Shown piece after piece: positions 21,091 to 35,357 of a stretch of 64,000 nt of DNA. Under the pieces are notes generated by a model. It made no database searches. It was not told where the DNA came from and saw nothing but the letters and a program-made list of their open reading frames with translations. The stretch's first letter is position 1; the number at the start of each line of letters is the position of its first letter. This stretch comes from Deltaproteobacteria bacterium (GTDB taxonomy: Bacteria > Myxococcota_A > Polyangia > Polyangiales > Polyangiaceae): the NCBI GenBank assembly GCA_016218915.1, contig JACRCQ010000057.1, forward strand, positions 1-64,000, written 5' to 3'. The translations under genes were made by a program, and so were the position numbers.

Positions 21091-21996
21091 TCACGGCACG
21101 GCTCCGTGCGCGCCGACGTTCACCTCGGCGCCGGCGCCGGACACGGCCTTACCCAGGTCGAGGAGCTGGCCCTCGTCGATGTCGAAGCCGCGGACGACGA
21201 GGCCCCACGTGAACGCGCGGACGTCGTCCTTGCCTTCGAGGTTCACATGCAGCTCGCCGAGGGGATCCATCTCCCAGCGTACAGAGCCCTTCGCGGGCTC
21301 ATCGGGGTCACGCAACATCGCGAGCCACCGGTTGGTGTTCAGGAAGGTCGAGGTGGCACCGATGAGGTTGAGCATCTCGACGGCCCTGTCCGAGGCGCCC
21401 GTGATGCCGAACTCCAGGTCGACCGTGAGGGGCGGCCGGCGCCGTCGGAGCTCGGGGCCCGAGGGGCCGACGACGGCTTCCTCGAGCAGCTCGTTCGTCG
21501 AGAGCGCCCGATTCTCGCGCAGGCGAGGACCGGAGAGGACGAGCGAGGGGAGCTTGGAGATCGCGATGACATCCAGGCCGTCCAGCGGTGTGTCGTCGAA
21601 GTCGACCGCGACCGACAGGGAGACGTTCTCGATGACCTGGCGCTTCAACTCGCGCAGCAAGGCGCGAATGAGCCGGGTGAGGTCGGCCTCGCGCACGATG
21701 CGCGGCCGCAGGAAGCGGTAGGCGGCGGACAGGAGCGCGAGCTCGCCGGGGACGAGGTGCCCAGCAGCATCGAGATTCTGCAGGGCGATATCGACCAGCG
21801 CCTCGGCGTGCGGTGGGGTTCTGACGACCGCAACCGATTGCGCGCCGTCGTGACGAACGGACTCCACCACGGCGTCGGCGGCACCGAATCGAACGGCCAC
21901 CTTGTTGCCGAATCCCGTCCCTCGCAGGGTGACCAGGTCTCCGCCGCTGGAGGGACCGGACGTCGGCGCGGGGGGGAGCAGCGTGGGAATCGCCAC
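21091..21996 (-). CDS. Tail-connector protein with N-terminal IPT/TIG domain
   Basis: 301 residues with a GTG start at 21996, 3 bases after the previous stop. Residues about 8-85 match an IPT/TIG immunoglobulin-like domain ([20 protein letters not shown]). The remainder is not recognised; it ends close to the sheath gene. The position between the gpG-like completion protein and sheath suggests a tail terminator or neck decoration. IPT domains often mediate surface or carbohydrate contacts. Confidence 0.55.
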   Translation of the reverse strand: MAIPTLLPPAPTSGPSSGGDLVTLRGTGFGNKVAVRFGAADAVVESVRHDGAQSVAVVRTPPHAEALVDIALQNLDAAGHLVPGELALLSAAYRFLRPRIVREADLTRLIRALLRELKRQVIENVSLSVAVDFDDTPLDGLDVIAISKLPSLVLSGPRLRENRALSTNELLEEAVVGPSGPELRRRRPPLTVDLEFGITGASDRAVEMLNLIGATSTFLNTNRWLAMLRDPDEPAKGSVRWEMDPLGELHVNLEGKDDVRAFTWGLVVRGFDIDEGQLLDLGKAVSGAGAEVNVGAHGAVP

Positions 21997-21999
21997 GGC

Positions 22000-22593
22000 C
22001 TACACCCGCAGCCCGATCGCTCGGGCGATGCGCTGGAGGAACCGCTTCTGCACGCCCTTCTTGAACGCTTCGAAGGCCGGCCGCAGGAACGGGCGCGCTG
22101 GGATCTGGATCACCACGACACCCTTGCCGCCGCCGGAGTTGGAGGGCTCGACGCCTGCCTTCTTGAGCAGCGCGAACAGGAATCGCCGCATCTTGGGGGT
22201 CATGGGCACGACGAAGGGCCCGGCGCCGAACTCGTGGATCTCGGCCACGTTCGCGAGCGACGAGCCCCCCTTGCCGCGAGCCTTGCGCAGCACACCGACG
22301 AACACCTCGTCCTCGTCACCAACGACGGTGATTGAGTTTCGTAGGTCGCCTTTCCGGATGAGTGCTTTGCTCCCCCCGAAGCCCTTGAGCTGCCGCGCTG
22401 CGATGGTCGTGGGGGCAAGTGGCGAGAACGCCTGGCCGCCAGGAGCCTGGTTCGTGATCCCCTGGACAATCTCCTTGCGGAGGCCCTGCGCCTCCTGCTT
22501 GAGCGCCATGGAGACCGCGCCCTTGAGGCGGGCGCCTCCCCCGGCGAGGATTCGCCTGGCGAGCGCCCAGTCTCCGGTACGCAGCACGGCCAT
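22000..22593 (-). CDS. Phage virion morphogenesis / tail completion protein (gpG-like)
   Basis: 197 residues. [19 protein letters not shown] and the C-terminal [15 protein letters not shown] are hallmarks of the Mu gpG / HK97-gp10-like family that completes the tail or joins it to the head. It starts with ATG at 22593, directly after the metallopeptidase gene. Confidence 0.75.
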   Translation of the reverse strand: MAVLRTGDWALARRILAGGGARLKGAVSMALKQEAQGLRKEIVQGITNQAPGGQAFSPLAPTTIAARQLKGFGGSKALIRKGDLRNSITVVGDEDEVFVGVLRKARGKGGSSLANVAEIHEFGAGPFVVPMTPKMRRFLFALLKKAGVEPSNSGGGKGVVVIQIPARPFLRPAFEAFKKGVQKRFLQRIARAIGLRV

Positions 22594-22596
22594 CGG

Positions 22597-23196
22597 TCAG
22601 TTCGTGGGGTGGCGGAGGTCGTGGGCGTAGGCGTCGAGGTACTCGATCGCGGCGTGGCTCGCGTGATTCGTGATGGCCCCCCTCTTCACCGCTTCCGACG
22701 CCAAGCGCACGGTCGTTGCCGCCACCTGGATATCGGCCTCACTCACGTTGTACGCCTTCAGTGGAGCGACCAGCTTCTCGGCGGGAATGAGCTCCCCAGT
22801 GCGCCAGAACTGCAGCTCGAGCTGGCAGCGATATGCCTCGGCCTCGAGGTGCGCCCGCCCGCTCGACGAACCAAGGTACTTCCACGCGAACCTGAGCGGT
22901 CCGAGCCAGTCGAGCTGGTGGATGTGCTGGCACTCGTGGGCGCAGACCATGATCTGGCCCCACAGGCTCCACTCCGCCGTAGGGACACCGATGTCGAATG
23001 GCACATAGATTCGCCGCCCGATGGTGGTCGCGTAGTGCGCGAGGAACTTCTCGGGGTCGAGAATGCCTGCCTTGCCGAGCAACATCGCAAGCGCCTTCAT
23101 CTCGAACGAGTTGCGCTTGTCGACTACGGAGGCCTTGAAGACCGCCAGCATGTATCGCCAGTACTTCTCTACCTGTTCGGGAGTCGGGTCCTTCAC
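22597..23196 (-). CDS. Putative HExxH zinc metallopeptidase
   Basis: 199 residues with a GTG start at 23196 overlapping the lipoprotein stop (GTGA). His87-Glu88-Cys-Gln-His91 in VCAHECQHIHQLD is a HExxH zinc motif, and Glu118 or Glu120 in HLEAEAY could be the third ligand, as in gluzincins. No signal peptide is seen, so it acts in the cell or the virion. It sits with a lipoprotein gene inside the neck region, where neither is a standard structural gene. Substrate unknown; peptidoglycan or capsid processing are possibilities. Confidence 0.55.
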   Translation of the reverse strand: MKDPTPEQVEKYWRYMLAVFKASVVDKRNSFEMKALAMLLGKAGILDPEKFLAHYATTIGRRIYVPFDIGVPTAEWSLWGQIMVCAHECQHIHQLDWLGPLRFAWKYLGSSSGRAHLEAEAYRCQLELQFWRTGELIPAEKLVAPLKAYNVSEADIQVAATTVRLASEAVKRGAITNHASHAAIEYLDAYAHDLRHPTN

Positions 23197-23456
23197 TTCT
23201 CACCTCCATCCACCGACGCGTCGGTCGGAACCGCCAGGCACGTATGCCCGGAGCCGTCCTCGAGGGGCAGGCAGGTCCACTGCCCACCGCTGAAGGCGGA
23301 GACCTCGTTGCAGTCCATGAACGTGGCCCAGCGCTCGTCGCTCTCGCAGACCTGGACCTCCTCGCCGGAACAGCGGGTCTCGTTGACCAGGCACTTCTTC
23401 TCCGGGCCACAGGCGCAAAGCGCGAACACAGGAATCAACAGCAGCAGCTTGCTCAT
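23193..23456 (-). CDS. Small cysteine-rich lipoprotein
   Basis: 87 residues. A hydrophobic signal ([14 protein letters not shown]) ends in a lipobox L13-C14-A15-C16, so cleavage before Cys16 and lipidation are expected. The mature part is about 70 residues with seven further cysteines (for example [13 protein letters not shown] and [13 protein letters not shown]), a pattern seen in outer-surface lipoproteins of myxobacteria. A phage lipoprotein could serve superinfection exclusion or lysis; its place in the neck gene cluster gives no direct clue. It overlaps its neighbours by a few bases on both sides. Confidence 0.65.
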   Translation of the reverse strand: MSKLLLLIPVFALCACGPEKKCLVNETRCSGEEVQVCESDERWATFMDCNEVSAFSGGQWTCLPLEDGSGHTCLAVPTDASVDGGEK

Positions 23457-23995
23457 CCGGATACCCCTCTTGGAGCCGCTGTCTCGCGATCGTCGAAGGT
23501 CGCGAGCAGCAGGTTGCGCCGCGGACGCGGCATGAAGAGGCCGAAGCCCATCGGCTTGGCCTCGGTGACGTAGAGCCCTGGTGGCGTACGCACGGCCTGC
23601 ACCAGGGAGCCCGCAAGGTCGTGAATCGCCCCAAGCCGGTCTCCCACGCGAATCAGCGCGTCGCCGGAGGCGGCGTCGACGAGCCCGAGCCGCTCGAGGT
23701 CAGCGAAGTGGAACACCAACCGAACCCGGGACCGCGGCGAGTTCCCGGAGGCGTACTCCTGCAGCGCCTCGAATGCGTCGGGCTCGACCTGGCAGGGAAT
23801 GCGCACAGCCGCATGCTCCTTGCGGATGCGCTCGCCAATGCCGTCGTCGTTCGTGTCGACGAGCACCGGTTCCTTGAAGTCCGGGTCGTAACCTCCCGTG
23901 AGCGGACCGGCGCCGTCGGGGTCTTCGACGGCGAGCGTCCTGGTGTCCAATCGATGGACCTCCGCCAGGAACTTGAAAATGAGCCGGCCGCGCAT
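23453..23995 (-). CDS. Neck / head-tail joining protein candidate
   Basis: 180 residues. [20 protein letters not shown] at the N-terminus is a conserved-looking opening in proteins between the head-tail adaptor and gpG-like genes. No enzyme motif is seen. The position (adaptor, this gene, then gpG-like) fits a head-completion or stopper protein. It ends 4 bases into the lipoprotein gene. Confidence 0.5.
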   Translation of the reverse strand: MRGRLIFKFLAEVHRLDTRTLAVEDPDGAGPLTGGYDPDFKEPVLVDTNDDGIGERIRKEHAAVRIPCQVEPDAFEALQEYASGNSPRSRVRLVFHFADLERLGLVDAASGDALIRVGDRLGAIHDLAGSLVQAVRTPPGLYVTEAKPMGFGLFMPRPRRNLLLATFDDRETAAPRGVSG

Positions 23996-24672
23996 CAGAC
24001 CGCCCCGAGGCCGATGGGCTTTCGATAGCGCGCCAGGAGCAGATCAATCTCGGGGTCGCTGGTGAACGTCACAGCAACTCCGGAGGGGGGCGAGAGCCGA
24101 TAGCTCTGGTCGCGAGTCCTCTCCTCGAGAATCCGCCACTGCGACTTTGCTGCGGCCGCCTCGGCATCGCCCAGCAGTGGGAGCCAACGCATGACGAGCA
24201 GCATCGCGGCGCGATGAATCACTATCGGCGTTCTTCCGAGCGCGGTCCCGTCCGGCTCGGTGTAGCCCCACACTCCCGAGGCCACGACGTTGTCGCTCCC
24301 CTTGGGGAAGGTGCACCCGCGCAGCAGCGTGAACCGGGGCGCATCGAATCCGGGCAGAACAGGGGCCCCGCGAATGGCGATGTCGTCGTCCGCAAGGGAT
24401 GCCGCCACGCCGCCGATGAGAAGCTCGTCCACGCGGATGGGAGGGAACGGGGGCTCCACAGACGGCGTCCCTCGGCCGTCCATGCGCAGGACCATCGTGC
24501 GGGGCTCGAAGAACCACCCCGTCACGTGGTCGACGAAGGCAGATGCCTCGGTAAGCAGAGCGGTGAGCCGCTCGTCGCTCGCCGTGGCGGGCGTCACGCC
24601 TTCGCTGCGCATGTCGGCCAGGGACGCGTACACGTCAGCCCCGGTCCTTCCTCCCCTTGGGATCCGCGCCAT
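23995..24672 (-). CDS. Head-tail adaptor, gp6-like
   Basis: 225 residues. The helical start ([13 protein letters not shown], then [18 protein letters not shown]) is typical of gp6/gp15-like adaptor proteins that dock under the portal. Its start lies 38 bases inside the preceding gene, suggesting coupled translation. Confidence 0.7.
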   Translation of the reverse strand: MARIPRGGRTGADVYASLADMRSEGVTPATASDERLTALLTEASAFVDHVTGWFFEPRTMVLRMDGRGTPSVEPPFPPIRVDELLIGGVAASLADDDIAIRGAPVLPGFDAPRFTLLRGCTFPKGSDNVVASGVWGYTEPDGTALGRTPIVIHRAAMLLVMRWLPLLGDAEAAAAKSQWRILEERTRDQSYRLSPPSGVAVTFTSDPEIDLLLARYRKPIGLGAV

Positions 24673-25012
24673 TCGTCTTCGCGGGCTCGCCGAGGTGGGC
24701 AGTGGTCAGCACGCCGTCATTGCGCGACGGGGACAGTCGCACGTCGTCGGTCGCGCTGCGGCGCACCTTGGTCTCGACCTCATCACGCACGTCGAGCGCT
24801 TTGGCTTCCTCGTCGGTGCACACGTCGAAGGCCAGGGGCGAGTACTCGTCATTGGCGACCTGGTGCACGCCCCGCAGGTAGTCGGCTACCGCCTTGGTCA
24901 CGCGGTGCCAGCCGCGCTCTTCGTGGATCTTCACACCCGCGTAGGTGAAGCGCCGCAGAACGTGACCTCTTCGCGGGTCATAGGGCTTCAGTCGAACAAG
25001 CATCGTCTCCAT
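24635..25012 (-). CDS. Hypothetical protein between capsid and adaptor
   Basis: 125 residues with GAGG before the ATG at 25012. [20 protein letters not shown] recalls small proteins that often follow major capsid genes and may stabilise the shell. The C-terminal third is charged and low in complexity. It overlaps the adaptor gene by 38 bases. Confidence 0.6.
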   Translation of the reverse strand: METMLVRLKPYDPRRGHVLRRFTYAGVKIHEERGWHRVTKAVADYLRGVHQVANDEYSPLAFDVCTDEEAKALDVRDEVETKVRRSATDDVRLSPSRNDGVLTTAHLGEPAKTNGADPKGRKDRG

Positions 25013-25021
25013 GCGACTGCC

Positions 25022-25960
25022 TCACAGCTGGATGTTGATCGCCTTGGCGGTGCCGTTCTCGTCGGCGAACTTCACGTCGAAGCGGAGCGTGGCGACGATG
25101 CGCAGCACGCCGGCGGACACGTCACGGAACGACTCGAGACGGATCTGGCGCCAGATCCCGACGTGAACGTTCTTCGGGTTGCACAGCAGCGCAACCGTCT
25201 GGTTGTTTCCCGGCCCAAGGTTGTCCGGGAAGAGCGGAATCGGCGTGACTGGCACTCCCGAGTACAGGACCGGAGTGTCGTCCTCGAGGAACTTGTCGCC
25301 GCCGACCGTCGCTCGCTCCGCCAGCGAATTGCGGTACTCCAGGTCCGCATCCACGCTGGTCAGGTACGACATCGCCTTCTTGTCGCGCAGATACTCGGTG
25401 GGCAGCGACTTGAGCAGGTCGCGCAGGATGTTCTTGGTCAGCGGGCCACCCGCGACATCGACCACGTGGGAGGTCGACTGCTTGAGCACGCCGTCGAGCA
25501 CCGCGAGGAACGGGTCGGCAGAGGTCTTGTCGCCGTTGATGACGATCTCCTCCATGTCCCGGCCCGCGGCCTCCGCGATCATCTCGAGGATGGTCTGGCG
25601 GAGCTCACCGCGCTCGATGTTGTCTTCGAGCACCTCGTCCGAAAGGTGCACCTCGGCTTTGACCAGCTGGGCATCGAGCTCGAGGAACGACAGGTCTGGC
25701 CGGCTCCGCTCGGCCGGGGTCAGCGCGACTCCCTCGTGCCCCGGACGAAGGATTCGGCTGCCGAACCTGATCTTCGACACCTGGTACTTGGGCGCGGGCA
25801 TCGGGACGACGGTCGCCGCCTGCATCAGCACCGACTGCTTGACGAGCAGCCGCATGAACTTCTGCGCCTGCGCGGGCAGCAGGATGCCGCCCCCAGCGGT
25901 GAGGTCGGCGATAGCGAGGTCCGCCTTCTCGAGCAGCGTCCGATTCGACGTGTAGCTCAT
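25022..25960 (-). CDS. Major capsid protein (HK97 fold)
   Basis: 312 residues. [20 protein letters not shown], then [28 protein letters not shown] and the C-terminal [17 protein letters not shown] match HK97-fold major capsid proteins of the PBSX/XkdG-like type. The ATG at 25960 is preceded by AAGGAAG. It follows the protease and scaffold genes, the canonical order. No obvious N-terminal delta domain is present, in keeping with a separate scaffold gene. Confidence 0.85.
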   Translation of the reverse strand: MSYTSNRTLLEKADLAIADLTAGGGILLPAQAQKFMRLLVKQSVLMQAATVVPMPAPKYQVSKIRFGSRILRPGHEGVALTPAERSRPDLSFLELDAQLVKAEVHLSDEVLEDNIERGELRQTILEMIAEAAGRDMEEIVINGDKTSADPFLAVLDGVLKQSTSHVVDVAGGPLTKNILRDLLKSLPTEYLRDKKAMSYLTSVDADLEYRNSLAERATVGGDKFLEDDTPVLYSGVPVTPIPLFPDNLGPGNNQTVALLCNPKNVHVGIWRQIRLESFRDVSAGVLRIVATLRFDVKFADENGTAKAINIQL

Positions 25961-25973
25961 GGGTCTTCCTTCC

Positions 25974-26782
25974 TCAGCGGTCGTGGAAGGAGGTCGTCTT
26001 GTCGACGCTCTCCCGGTCCATCGGGCGGTTGAGATCGAGCGGCCAGCTCACTTCCTCGGTGCCGGGTCGCCCGGTGGGGCGCTCCGGAGCCTGGCGGCTA
26101 TTGGGGAGTCCGACTCCCTTCTCCAGGCGCCCGAGACGTTGCGACGTATCCTTCATCGCGTCGGTGAGTGTTCGAAGCGAGGTCGCCACCGACGCGAGGT
26201 GCTTGCTCACCTCGTCGGGTTCACTCGCCGGCTGCGCGGGAGTGGAGTCCTGGTCGGTGGGAGTCGCGGGCTGCGGAGCCAGTGCGGGCACGGCGTCGCT
26301 CTTCGTCGCGGACGAGGCGAGCAGCTCCGCCACCTGCGCGAGCATCGAGCGGACGCCCTCGACCGCGGTGCTCACGTCACCGGACGCCTCCGCGGCTGAA
26401 GGTTCGACGCCTGCTGCCGCCGCGAGCTGGCCTGCAACCGAAGAGAGCTCTTCCGCGAGCTCGGCGACAATCGGGGTCGTGTCGGCGTCGCCAACGATCT
26501 GACCGAGTTGCTCGATCGCGTTGGTCAGCGCCTCGAGCGCGGTGGTCGCGATGCTAATCGCGTCGCCGATCGCCTTGCTCACCTGCTGTGCGCCCTCACT
26601 GTCCGGCGCACCGGGAGCCGCGGGGGGCTTTGCGCTGCTCTTCTTGGTCTTGTCAGCCATGGATTCATCCCTCTTCACGACGAGAAATCGGTGCTTGTTC
26701 GCCGCGCGGTCGACCAGGGACACCTCCTCGACGACCATGTCGATGAGCCGGTGAACGCCAGCATTGGGGTCTTCGGGTGCGC

Positions 26783-26786
<4 letters not shown>
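25974..26786 (-). CDS. Capsid scaffold protein carrying the XkdF C-terminal motif
   Basis: 270 residues with a TTG start at 26786 (AGGAGG upstream), overlapping the protease-fusion stop as TTGA. Residues about 13-40 read [20 protein letters not shown], which in single-chain XkdF proteases (from memory) lies after the protease core. Here it opens a separate chain. The rest is a long Ala/Glu/Pro-rich helical region, as expected for a scaffold removed by the protease. A class-1 promoter lies 19 bases upstream, inside the end of the previous gene. Confidence 0.65.
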
Positions 26787-29002
<2,216 letters not shown>

Positions 29003-29079
29003 GGCGCGCCTCCACGGGAGCGAGGCCGGGCTTCGAAGGAGGGATTCGAGGTCGGGTCCTGCGGCTGGTCACGCAGGGG

Positions 29080-29109
29080 ACAGAGGGGCGATGCCGAGGA
29101 GCGGGGACA
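29080..29109 (-). promoter_or_regulatory. ECF-like promoter, class 1, before Dam-Dam-XkdF
   Basis: TGTCCC, 18 bases, CTCTGT on the minus strand, one base off the other copies in the second box, 78 bases before the GTG at 29002. No start codon exists in frame between it and the GTG. A second TGTCCC inside it has no partner box. Confidence 0.5.
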
Positions 29110-29120
29110 GGTCCTTGGCG

Positions 29121-29840
29121 CTATCCGCCGAGGTGCTTGTGCACTTCTTCCATCCGCTTGAGGATCGTCTCGCGCAGCTCCTTCACCTCTTCGAGCTGCT
29201 CGGGGGTGAGCTCCGTGAAGTCGGCCTTGCGGAACACGAGGCGGCCAGTCGTTTGATCCCGCAGCAGCTTCGCGCACGAAGTCAGAACCCGGACGACCGT
29301 CGGCGTGGGCTTGCGCCCCTGCGGGTTCTTCTTGTTCTTCGCCCGCTCCTTGCGCACGAGCTCGCGAAGCTTCTGGACCGTGAGCTTCCCCTCGAGCACC
29401 TTCGCAGCCAGGTTCTCCGCCTTCTCCGGCGTGCTGATTCCCAGCAGCTCGGTCTTGTGGCTCGGCGGCAGCTTGAGGAACGACGATGACTTGGGAAGGT
29501 GCTTCGTCATCACGGCGACGCCGATCGCGTTCGCGAGGAAGGTTCGGCTCACCGGAAGCTCGAGCGTCTCGCAGCGCTCCTCGAGCAACGTGAGCGATGC
29601 GTGCTTGCTCGGCTTCAACGACTGGTAGAGCTCGGGGTTCCCCTCGTAGAACGTCTCGAGGAGGTAGTTGCCAACTTCTTCCAGTCCCTGCGAGACGGTC
29701 CTGGCGAGGATGTCGCGGATCTGCTTTGCGGCCTTGTCGACGAGCTTCTCGTCTTGCTTGACAGCGCTCGCCGGCAGCGCTGGCTCTTGCTCGGCGACTA
29801 CGATTGCCTCGGTCGGGGTTTCTTCAGTTTTGCGTGCCAC
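29121..29840 (-). CDS. Hypothetical helical protein, possible DNA-binding
   Basis: 239 residues from a GTG at 29840, chosen because GGAGG lies 6 bases upstream; an ATG at 29870 would add ten. Mostly helical and charged. The C-terminal half (PPSHKTELLGI, then GKLTVQKLRELVRKERAK) resembles helix-rich segments of ParB/KfrA-type DNA-binding proteins. No enzyme motif is seen. It lies between the MuF-like gene and the methylase-protease gene, so a head-assembly role is also possible. Confidence 0.55.
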   Translation of the reverse strand: MARKTEETPTEAIVVAEQEPALPASAVKQDEKLVDKAAKQIRDILARTVSQGLEEVGNYLLETFYEGNPELYQSLKPSKHASLTLLEERCETLELPVSRTFLANAIGVAVMTKHLPKSSSFLKLPPSHKTELLGISTPEKAENLAAKVLEGKLTVQKLRELVRKERAKNKKNPQGRKPTPTVVRVLTSCAKLLRDQTTGRLVFRKADFTELTPEQLEEVKELRETILKRMEEVHKHLGG

Positions 29841-29883
29841 GTTGGCCTCCGTTCGGACGGAGGAAAGCATCGCACGGGCAACT

Positions 29884-29903
29884 CCGCAACGGGGTAGTTG
29901 CGG
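29884..29903 (-). terminator. Hairpin after the MuF-like gene
   Basis: A perfect 7-bp stem CCGCAAC/GTTGCGG with a 6-base loop lies about 10 bases past the stop at 29912. There is no T-run, so it may be a weak terminator or an mRNA-processing/stability hairpin. Confidence 0.4.
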
Positions 29904-29911
29904 ATTGCGAA

Positions 29912-30985
29912 TCAGACGTCGGGGACCGTTGTGCTCCTGCACAAGCCGTGGAAGGGGGGAAACCCTATCCCAGCGGGGGCGAGGTCTCGCCCAGAGACGG
30001 CCCGCGAGTAGGCGCCGCGGTCGTCTCGAACTCCAACGCCCGACCGCTCGACGACCGCCAGCACGCCGCGCCCGCCATCTCGGTCGACCAGGAGCGCACG
30101 CCTGCCGTCCTCTCCCACCCGCTCGCGAACCCAAGGGCGGATCTGCTTGATGGCCGCGGGGTCTTCGGAGGACTCCAAGCGGTCGAGCATCCTGATCGCA
30201 TCCTCTGTCTGAATGACCTTTCCGTCGAGGAACCGGCACGTGTCAGTGGTGTGCTCGTCGAGGACCGCGGACAGCATGTAGCGTTCGATGCCGGCCTCGG
30301 CGTAGGCGGAGATCTGGGACATGCTCCGCGATTCGCCCACGAACGAGGCGGCGATCACATCCCAGTATGACGCCGACCGCTGCACCATGGCCGCTTTCGC
30401 GGCGCGCGCCAGGTCTCCCGCGAGCTCATCGCGGCCGAGCCCGTCCTCGAGACCTCGTGCCACGATCCGCCTGGCCTCGAGGCCGAGCGACTCGAGCCGA
30501 CGACCGTACTCGTCGCGGACGAACAGGCTGTTGGCTCGAACTACGTAGGCCACGGCTCGGCGGTCCACCGCGTTGAAGTCGGCCGCAATGGCAAGGCCGC
30601 GCCGCCGACCGTCGGAGCGCGTCGCCGCCACCACGTCGGACGCGGCACGCCCAAGCGGAGCCCGAACCTGCGCGTGGACGGTGGACACTGCACGTCCGGC
30701 CTCCGCGAGCGCCTGGCGAACAAGCTGGCTCCGCCGTGCGGGAGTCATTGCTCGCCAGTCGACGTCGAGGACCGCGACTGCCTGGCGCACAGCCGCGATC
30801 TCGGACACACGAGCCAATCTGCGGAGCAGGGCGGCGAGTCGCGAGACAGCCGCGTCGAAGCCTCGGGGCGTCGCCACGTCGAAGGCCTTCCGAACGGGAA
30901 CGCCGAGACCGACGAGCAGTTCGTCGGCTGCCCGCCGCGCACCTCGAATCAAGGCGAGGTCATCGGTAGGTGACGTCCCGCACAC
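29912..30985 (-). CDS. Head morphogenesis protein (MuF / SPP1 gp7-like)
   Basis: 357 residues. The C-terminal part SAVLDEHTTDTCRFLDGKVI, then GIGFPPFHGLCRSTTVPDV, is the MuF signature; the N-terminal half is helical. MuF proteins bind the portal and enter the head, sometimes ejected with the DNA. About 60 residues between the two halves of the motif (RVGEDGRRALLVDRDGGRG) are unusually Arg/Gly-rich. It follows two zinc-ribbon genes and the portal. Confidence 0.8.
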   Translation of the reverse strand: MCGTSPTDDLALIRGARRAADELLVGLGVPVRKAFDVATPRGFDAAVSRLAALLRRLARVSEIAAVRQAVAVLDVDWRAMTPARRSQLVRQALAEAGRAVSTVHAQVRAPLGRAASDVVAATRSDGRRRGLAIAADFNAVDRRAVAYVVRANSLFVRDEYGRRLESLGLEARRIVARGLEDGLGRDELAGDLARAAKAAMVQRSASYWDVIAASFVGESRSMSQISAYAEAGIERYMLSAVLDEHTTDTCRFLDGKVIQTEDAIRMLDRLESSEDPAAIKQIRPWVRERVGEDGRRALLVDRDGGRGVLAVVERSGVGVRDDRGAYSRAVSGRDLAPAGIGFPPFHGLCRSTTVPDV

Positions 30986-31259
30986 GGTCGTCCTCCTCGA
31001 GGGTGAGCTCGCCGGCGGCGAGGTGGATCAGGACGTTGCAGAACACGCAGCGCGCCGGCTGCGAGAACGAGACTGACTCGTCCACCGACTCCGTGATCGC
31101 CAGGCCCCCGGCGCCGTTCAGCACCGCCGTGACGAATCCGCAGCGCGGGCAGCAAACGTGGTAGCCGACGATTCCCCGGTAGCTCCGGTCCTGCGGAACA
31201 CGCCGCATTTCGCTGCGACCGAGGTTGCACGGTCGCTTGGTGGTCACGAGGGCCTTCAC
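30960..31259 (-). CDS. Small zinc-ribbon protein A
   Basis: 99 residues with a GTG start at 31259 overlapping the previous stop (GTGA). CCPRCG and CVFC, about 35 residues apart, form a two-knuckle zinc ribbon. It overlaps the MuF-like gene by 26 bases. It may bind nucleic acid or be a small structural/regulatory protein; function unknown. Confidence 0.6.
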   Translation of the reverse strand: MKALVTTKRPCNLGRSEMRRVPQDRSYRGIVGYHVCCPRCGFVTAVLNGAGGLAITESVDESVSFSQPARCVFCNVLIHLAAGELTLEEDDRVRDVTYR

Positions 31260-31505
31260 GGCGCTCCCCGAATCACCAGGGGGCCACGGCTCACGCCTCG
31301 CACCTCGATGCCCGCGCCGGTCGGGCGAATCACAACGTCGTGGCTCCCGCAGCATCGGTCGCACACGGCGAACACGAGGAAGCCGTTGCGCCAGAGCGTG
31401 ATCGTCTCGTCGAGTTGGCTGTGGCGCTTGCAGATGCGGCACTCGATGACGCCCCGGTCGGCGTCGGCCTGCGCCTGCGCAACCCAGGCTCGGTGGCGCG
31501 CGTCA

Positions 31506-31513
<8 letters not shown>
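31256..31513 (-). CDS. Small zinc-ribbon protein B
   Basis: 85 residues, ATG at 31513, 8 bases inside the portal gene end. CRICKRHS and CDRCCGSH form a second zinc-knuckle pair with the same general layout as its neighbour, and the pair may be an old duplication. No function was recognised. Confidence 0.6.
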
Positions 31514-33314
<1,801 letters not shown>

Positions 33315-33321
33315 GCCTAGC

Positions 33322-33351
33322 TCAGAGGCTGTGCATTGCGCCGATGGGACC
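33322..33351 (-). promoter_or_regulatory. Degenerate class-1 promoter-like element before portal
   Basis: GGTCCC, 18 bases, CTCTGA on the minus strand, a weaker match to the class-1 consensus. The second box ends 8 bases before the GTG at 33314, so a transcript would be nearly leaderless. It could be chance. Confidence 0.3.
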
Positions 33352-33447
33352 TACAGATGCTGCGCTTGATGGGCAAACGGCGAGGCGAGCGCACCGGACG
33401 CGTCAGGGTGTCGACAATTCCAAGCCTAGGGAAAAGCGTCACCGACG

Positions 33448-33861
33448 TCACACGTCTCGCCGCAACGCGATGATCGCAACGTGCTGAGGGCCGAGAGTCC
33501 CGTGGTACAGATCAATTGACCCTTCATGCTCCAAGATCGCGCAGATATACGATTTCCAGGAGTCGTTCCACTGCCAGCCGCCAGCAGGATTGCGCACTGC
33601 CGTGGGCAACAGCTCGTACAAGCTCTGATTCGGTGGTGCAGGGAAAGGGGGAGCGCCGGTCAGGCGGAAGGTCTCGCCGTTAGCCTGGGCAATGGCAGCC
33701 AGGATAGAGGTCCATTCGGCATGCGAGAGACGAATCACGTTGGGGTTCAGGTTCGCATTGGAAATCGTCGCGTTGATGAGCACGCCGTCGACGTCGCGCT
33801 TGTACTGGAAGACGCCTTCCTGAGCGCCTCCGTGCCGTCCCAAAGTCTGAAGGACCTTCAT
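33448..33861 (-). CDS. Hypothetical cargo protein between terminase and portal
   Basis: 137 residues from the ATG at 33861, chosen because a near-perfect GGAGGTGA site lies just upstream. Composition is less GC-biased than the flanking terminase and portal. No known motif; residues such as WQWNDSWKSYICAILEHEG suggest a compact globular protein. Genes in this slot are often accessory. Confidence 0.55.
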   Translation of the reverse strand: MKVLQTLGRHGGAQEGVFQYKRDVDGVLINATISNANLNPNVIRLSHAEWTSILAAIAQANGETFRLTGAPPFPAPPNQSLYELLPTAVRNPAGGWQWNDSWKSYICAILEHEGSIDLYHGTLGPQHVAIIALRRDV

Positions 33862-33907
33862 GCTGTCACCTCCGACCAAGCGTTGTACGCCCTCTGTCGG
33901 TGGACCG

Positions 33908-35347
33908 CTACCCGATCACCCGCATCCCAACCTCGATCCCCGCCCCGCCCCGCCCGGCAGCCCGCTCCCGCTGGCACGCGAGCGCGATCGCCCAGAACCG
34001 GTCCGCGTGCCCGCCGCGTGAGGTGCGCTCCGCGTCGAACGCCACCTTCCCCGAGGGCAGCATGCGTTTCTTGATCGAGTGCACCTGTGCGACAAGGTCC
34101 CGGTTTCGCGGCAGCGACACCTCGCGGCGCTGCAGCGAGATCTTGAAGTCCGTGGCCCAGCGCTCCTTCGCCTCGTTCGTGAAGTTCTCCGCGGCGACCT
34201 GTGGGAAGTCGCGGGCGAGGTTCTCGGCGAGGTTCATGCCGATGCCGCTGCGGTCGATCGACAACCGCGCGACGGGGAGCACCTCCAGCAGCCGGCGGAG
34301 ATCGGCCTCTTGCTCAGCGAAAGGGGCCTCCGCGTACGTGCGCAGCAGGCGGCAGGTGAAGCGCCCGCTCGTCTCCTCGAACACCGCCAGCTCCGAGCGG
34401 TCGCGCGTTCGGCCCACGTCGAAGCCGGCGACGATTCGCCCCTCGGGCTGGGGGATGTCGGTGAAGTCGTCGGCGAGTTGCAGCTCGTCGGTCGTGTTCG
34501 GCAGGATCAGGTCGTAGGGGTAGTAGCTGTAGCTCTCGTCGACGAAGCTGCACTCGAGCTCCTGCTGAAAGTCCTCCAGCGCGAGCGAGTCGAACTGCTC
34601 GACGATCGCCGGCCTACCGAACACCGCCACCCGCTCTTCGGTGGTCATGGTGGGCGCCTCGCTGGCGGCGCGTTTCGGGTCCACGCAGAAGAACCGGCTC
34701 AGCCACCACGGCACTTCCTGCCTGCGGTGGTGCGGATACTTCCTGATCTCCTCGGTCGCGATCTCCCAGAAGATCCCGCGGCGCCCGAGCGGCGTGGAGC
34801 AGCCGGTGAGCTGGCCGCTTCCGCGGATGATGAGCGCCGTCGAGCCGCGGTAGACCTCGCGATCGGTGACGTAGTGCGCCAGCTCATCGAGATAGCAATC
34901 TCCTCGCTTCCCCCGCGGTGCCTTCGAGGGATTCGAGATGATCCGCGATAGGCGCTTGTGCATCCCGTTCGACTCGAACGACAGCTCGGTCTTCGAATCG
35001 ACGACCAGCCGCTTCTGGTATGCGAGGGGAAGCTCCTCGTGCACCTGGCGCGCAGTGAGGATCTTCTCCTTGGCGTCCTCGAGGTTGTAGCTCACGAAGA
35101 CCGCTGTGTGCTTCTCCCGCAGGTGGCATCGGGCCAGGGCCTCGAGGGCGAACACGAAGGAGAAGCCGACCTGGCGGCTCTTGGTGATCCAGCGGAATCG
35201 CGATCGATTGCGAAGGAAGGCGACCTGATAAGGCTCCAGCTCGACGGGCTCGTCGTCGAACGTCGCCAACCCGCAAAGGAATCCCCATTCCTCGGCGAGC
35301 CAATCGGCGAACTCCTGCTCGGAGCGCTTCACCACGCCGAGCGTCAT
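33908..35347 (-). CDS. Terminase large subunit
   Basis: 479 residues from the ATG at 35347. The ATPase part has a Walker A-like KSRQVGFS (56-63) and Walker B CYLDELAH (Asp154/Glu155), followed by coupling motif TGCSTPLG. The RNase H-like nuclease has Asp310 (GFDVGRTRD), Asp365 (SIDRSG) and Asp449 (GGHADRF). This matches Mu gp28/PBSX-like large terminases that package DNA into the portal. A plus-strand recombinase sits between it and the small-terminase candidate. Confidence 0.9.
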   Translation of the reverse strand: MTLGVVKRSEQEFADWLAEEWGFLCGLATFDDEPVELEPYQVAFLRNRSRFRWITKSRQVGFSFVFALEALARCHLREKHTAVFVSYNLEDAKEKILTARQVHEELPLAYQKRLVVDSKTELSFESNGMHKRLSRIISNPSKAPRGKRGDCYLDELAHYVTDREVYRGSTALIIRGSGQLTGCSTPLGRRGIFWEIATEEIRKYPHHRRQEVPWWLSRFFCVDPKRAASEAPTMTTEERVAVFGRPAIVEQFDSLALEDFQQELECSFVDESYSYYPYDLILPNTTDELQLADDFTDIPQPEGRIVAGFDVGRTRDRSELAVFEETSGRFTCRLLRTYAEAPFAEQEADLRRLLEVLPVARLSIDRSGIGMNLAENLARDFPQVAAENFTNEAKERWATDFKISLQRREVSLPRNRDLVAQVHSIKKRMLPSGKVAFDAERTSRGGHADRFWAIALACQRERAAGRGGAGIEVGMRVIG

Positions 35348-35357
35348 CGCCGCTTTC

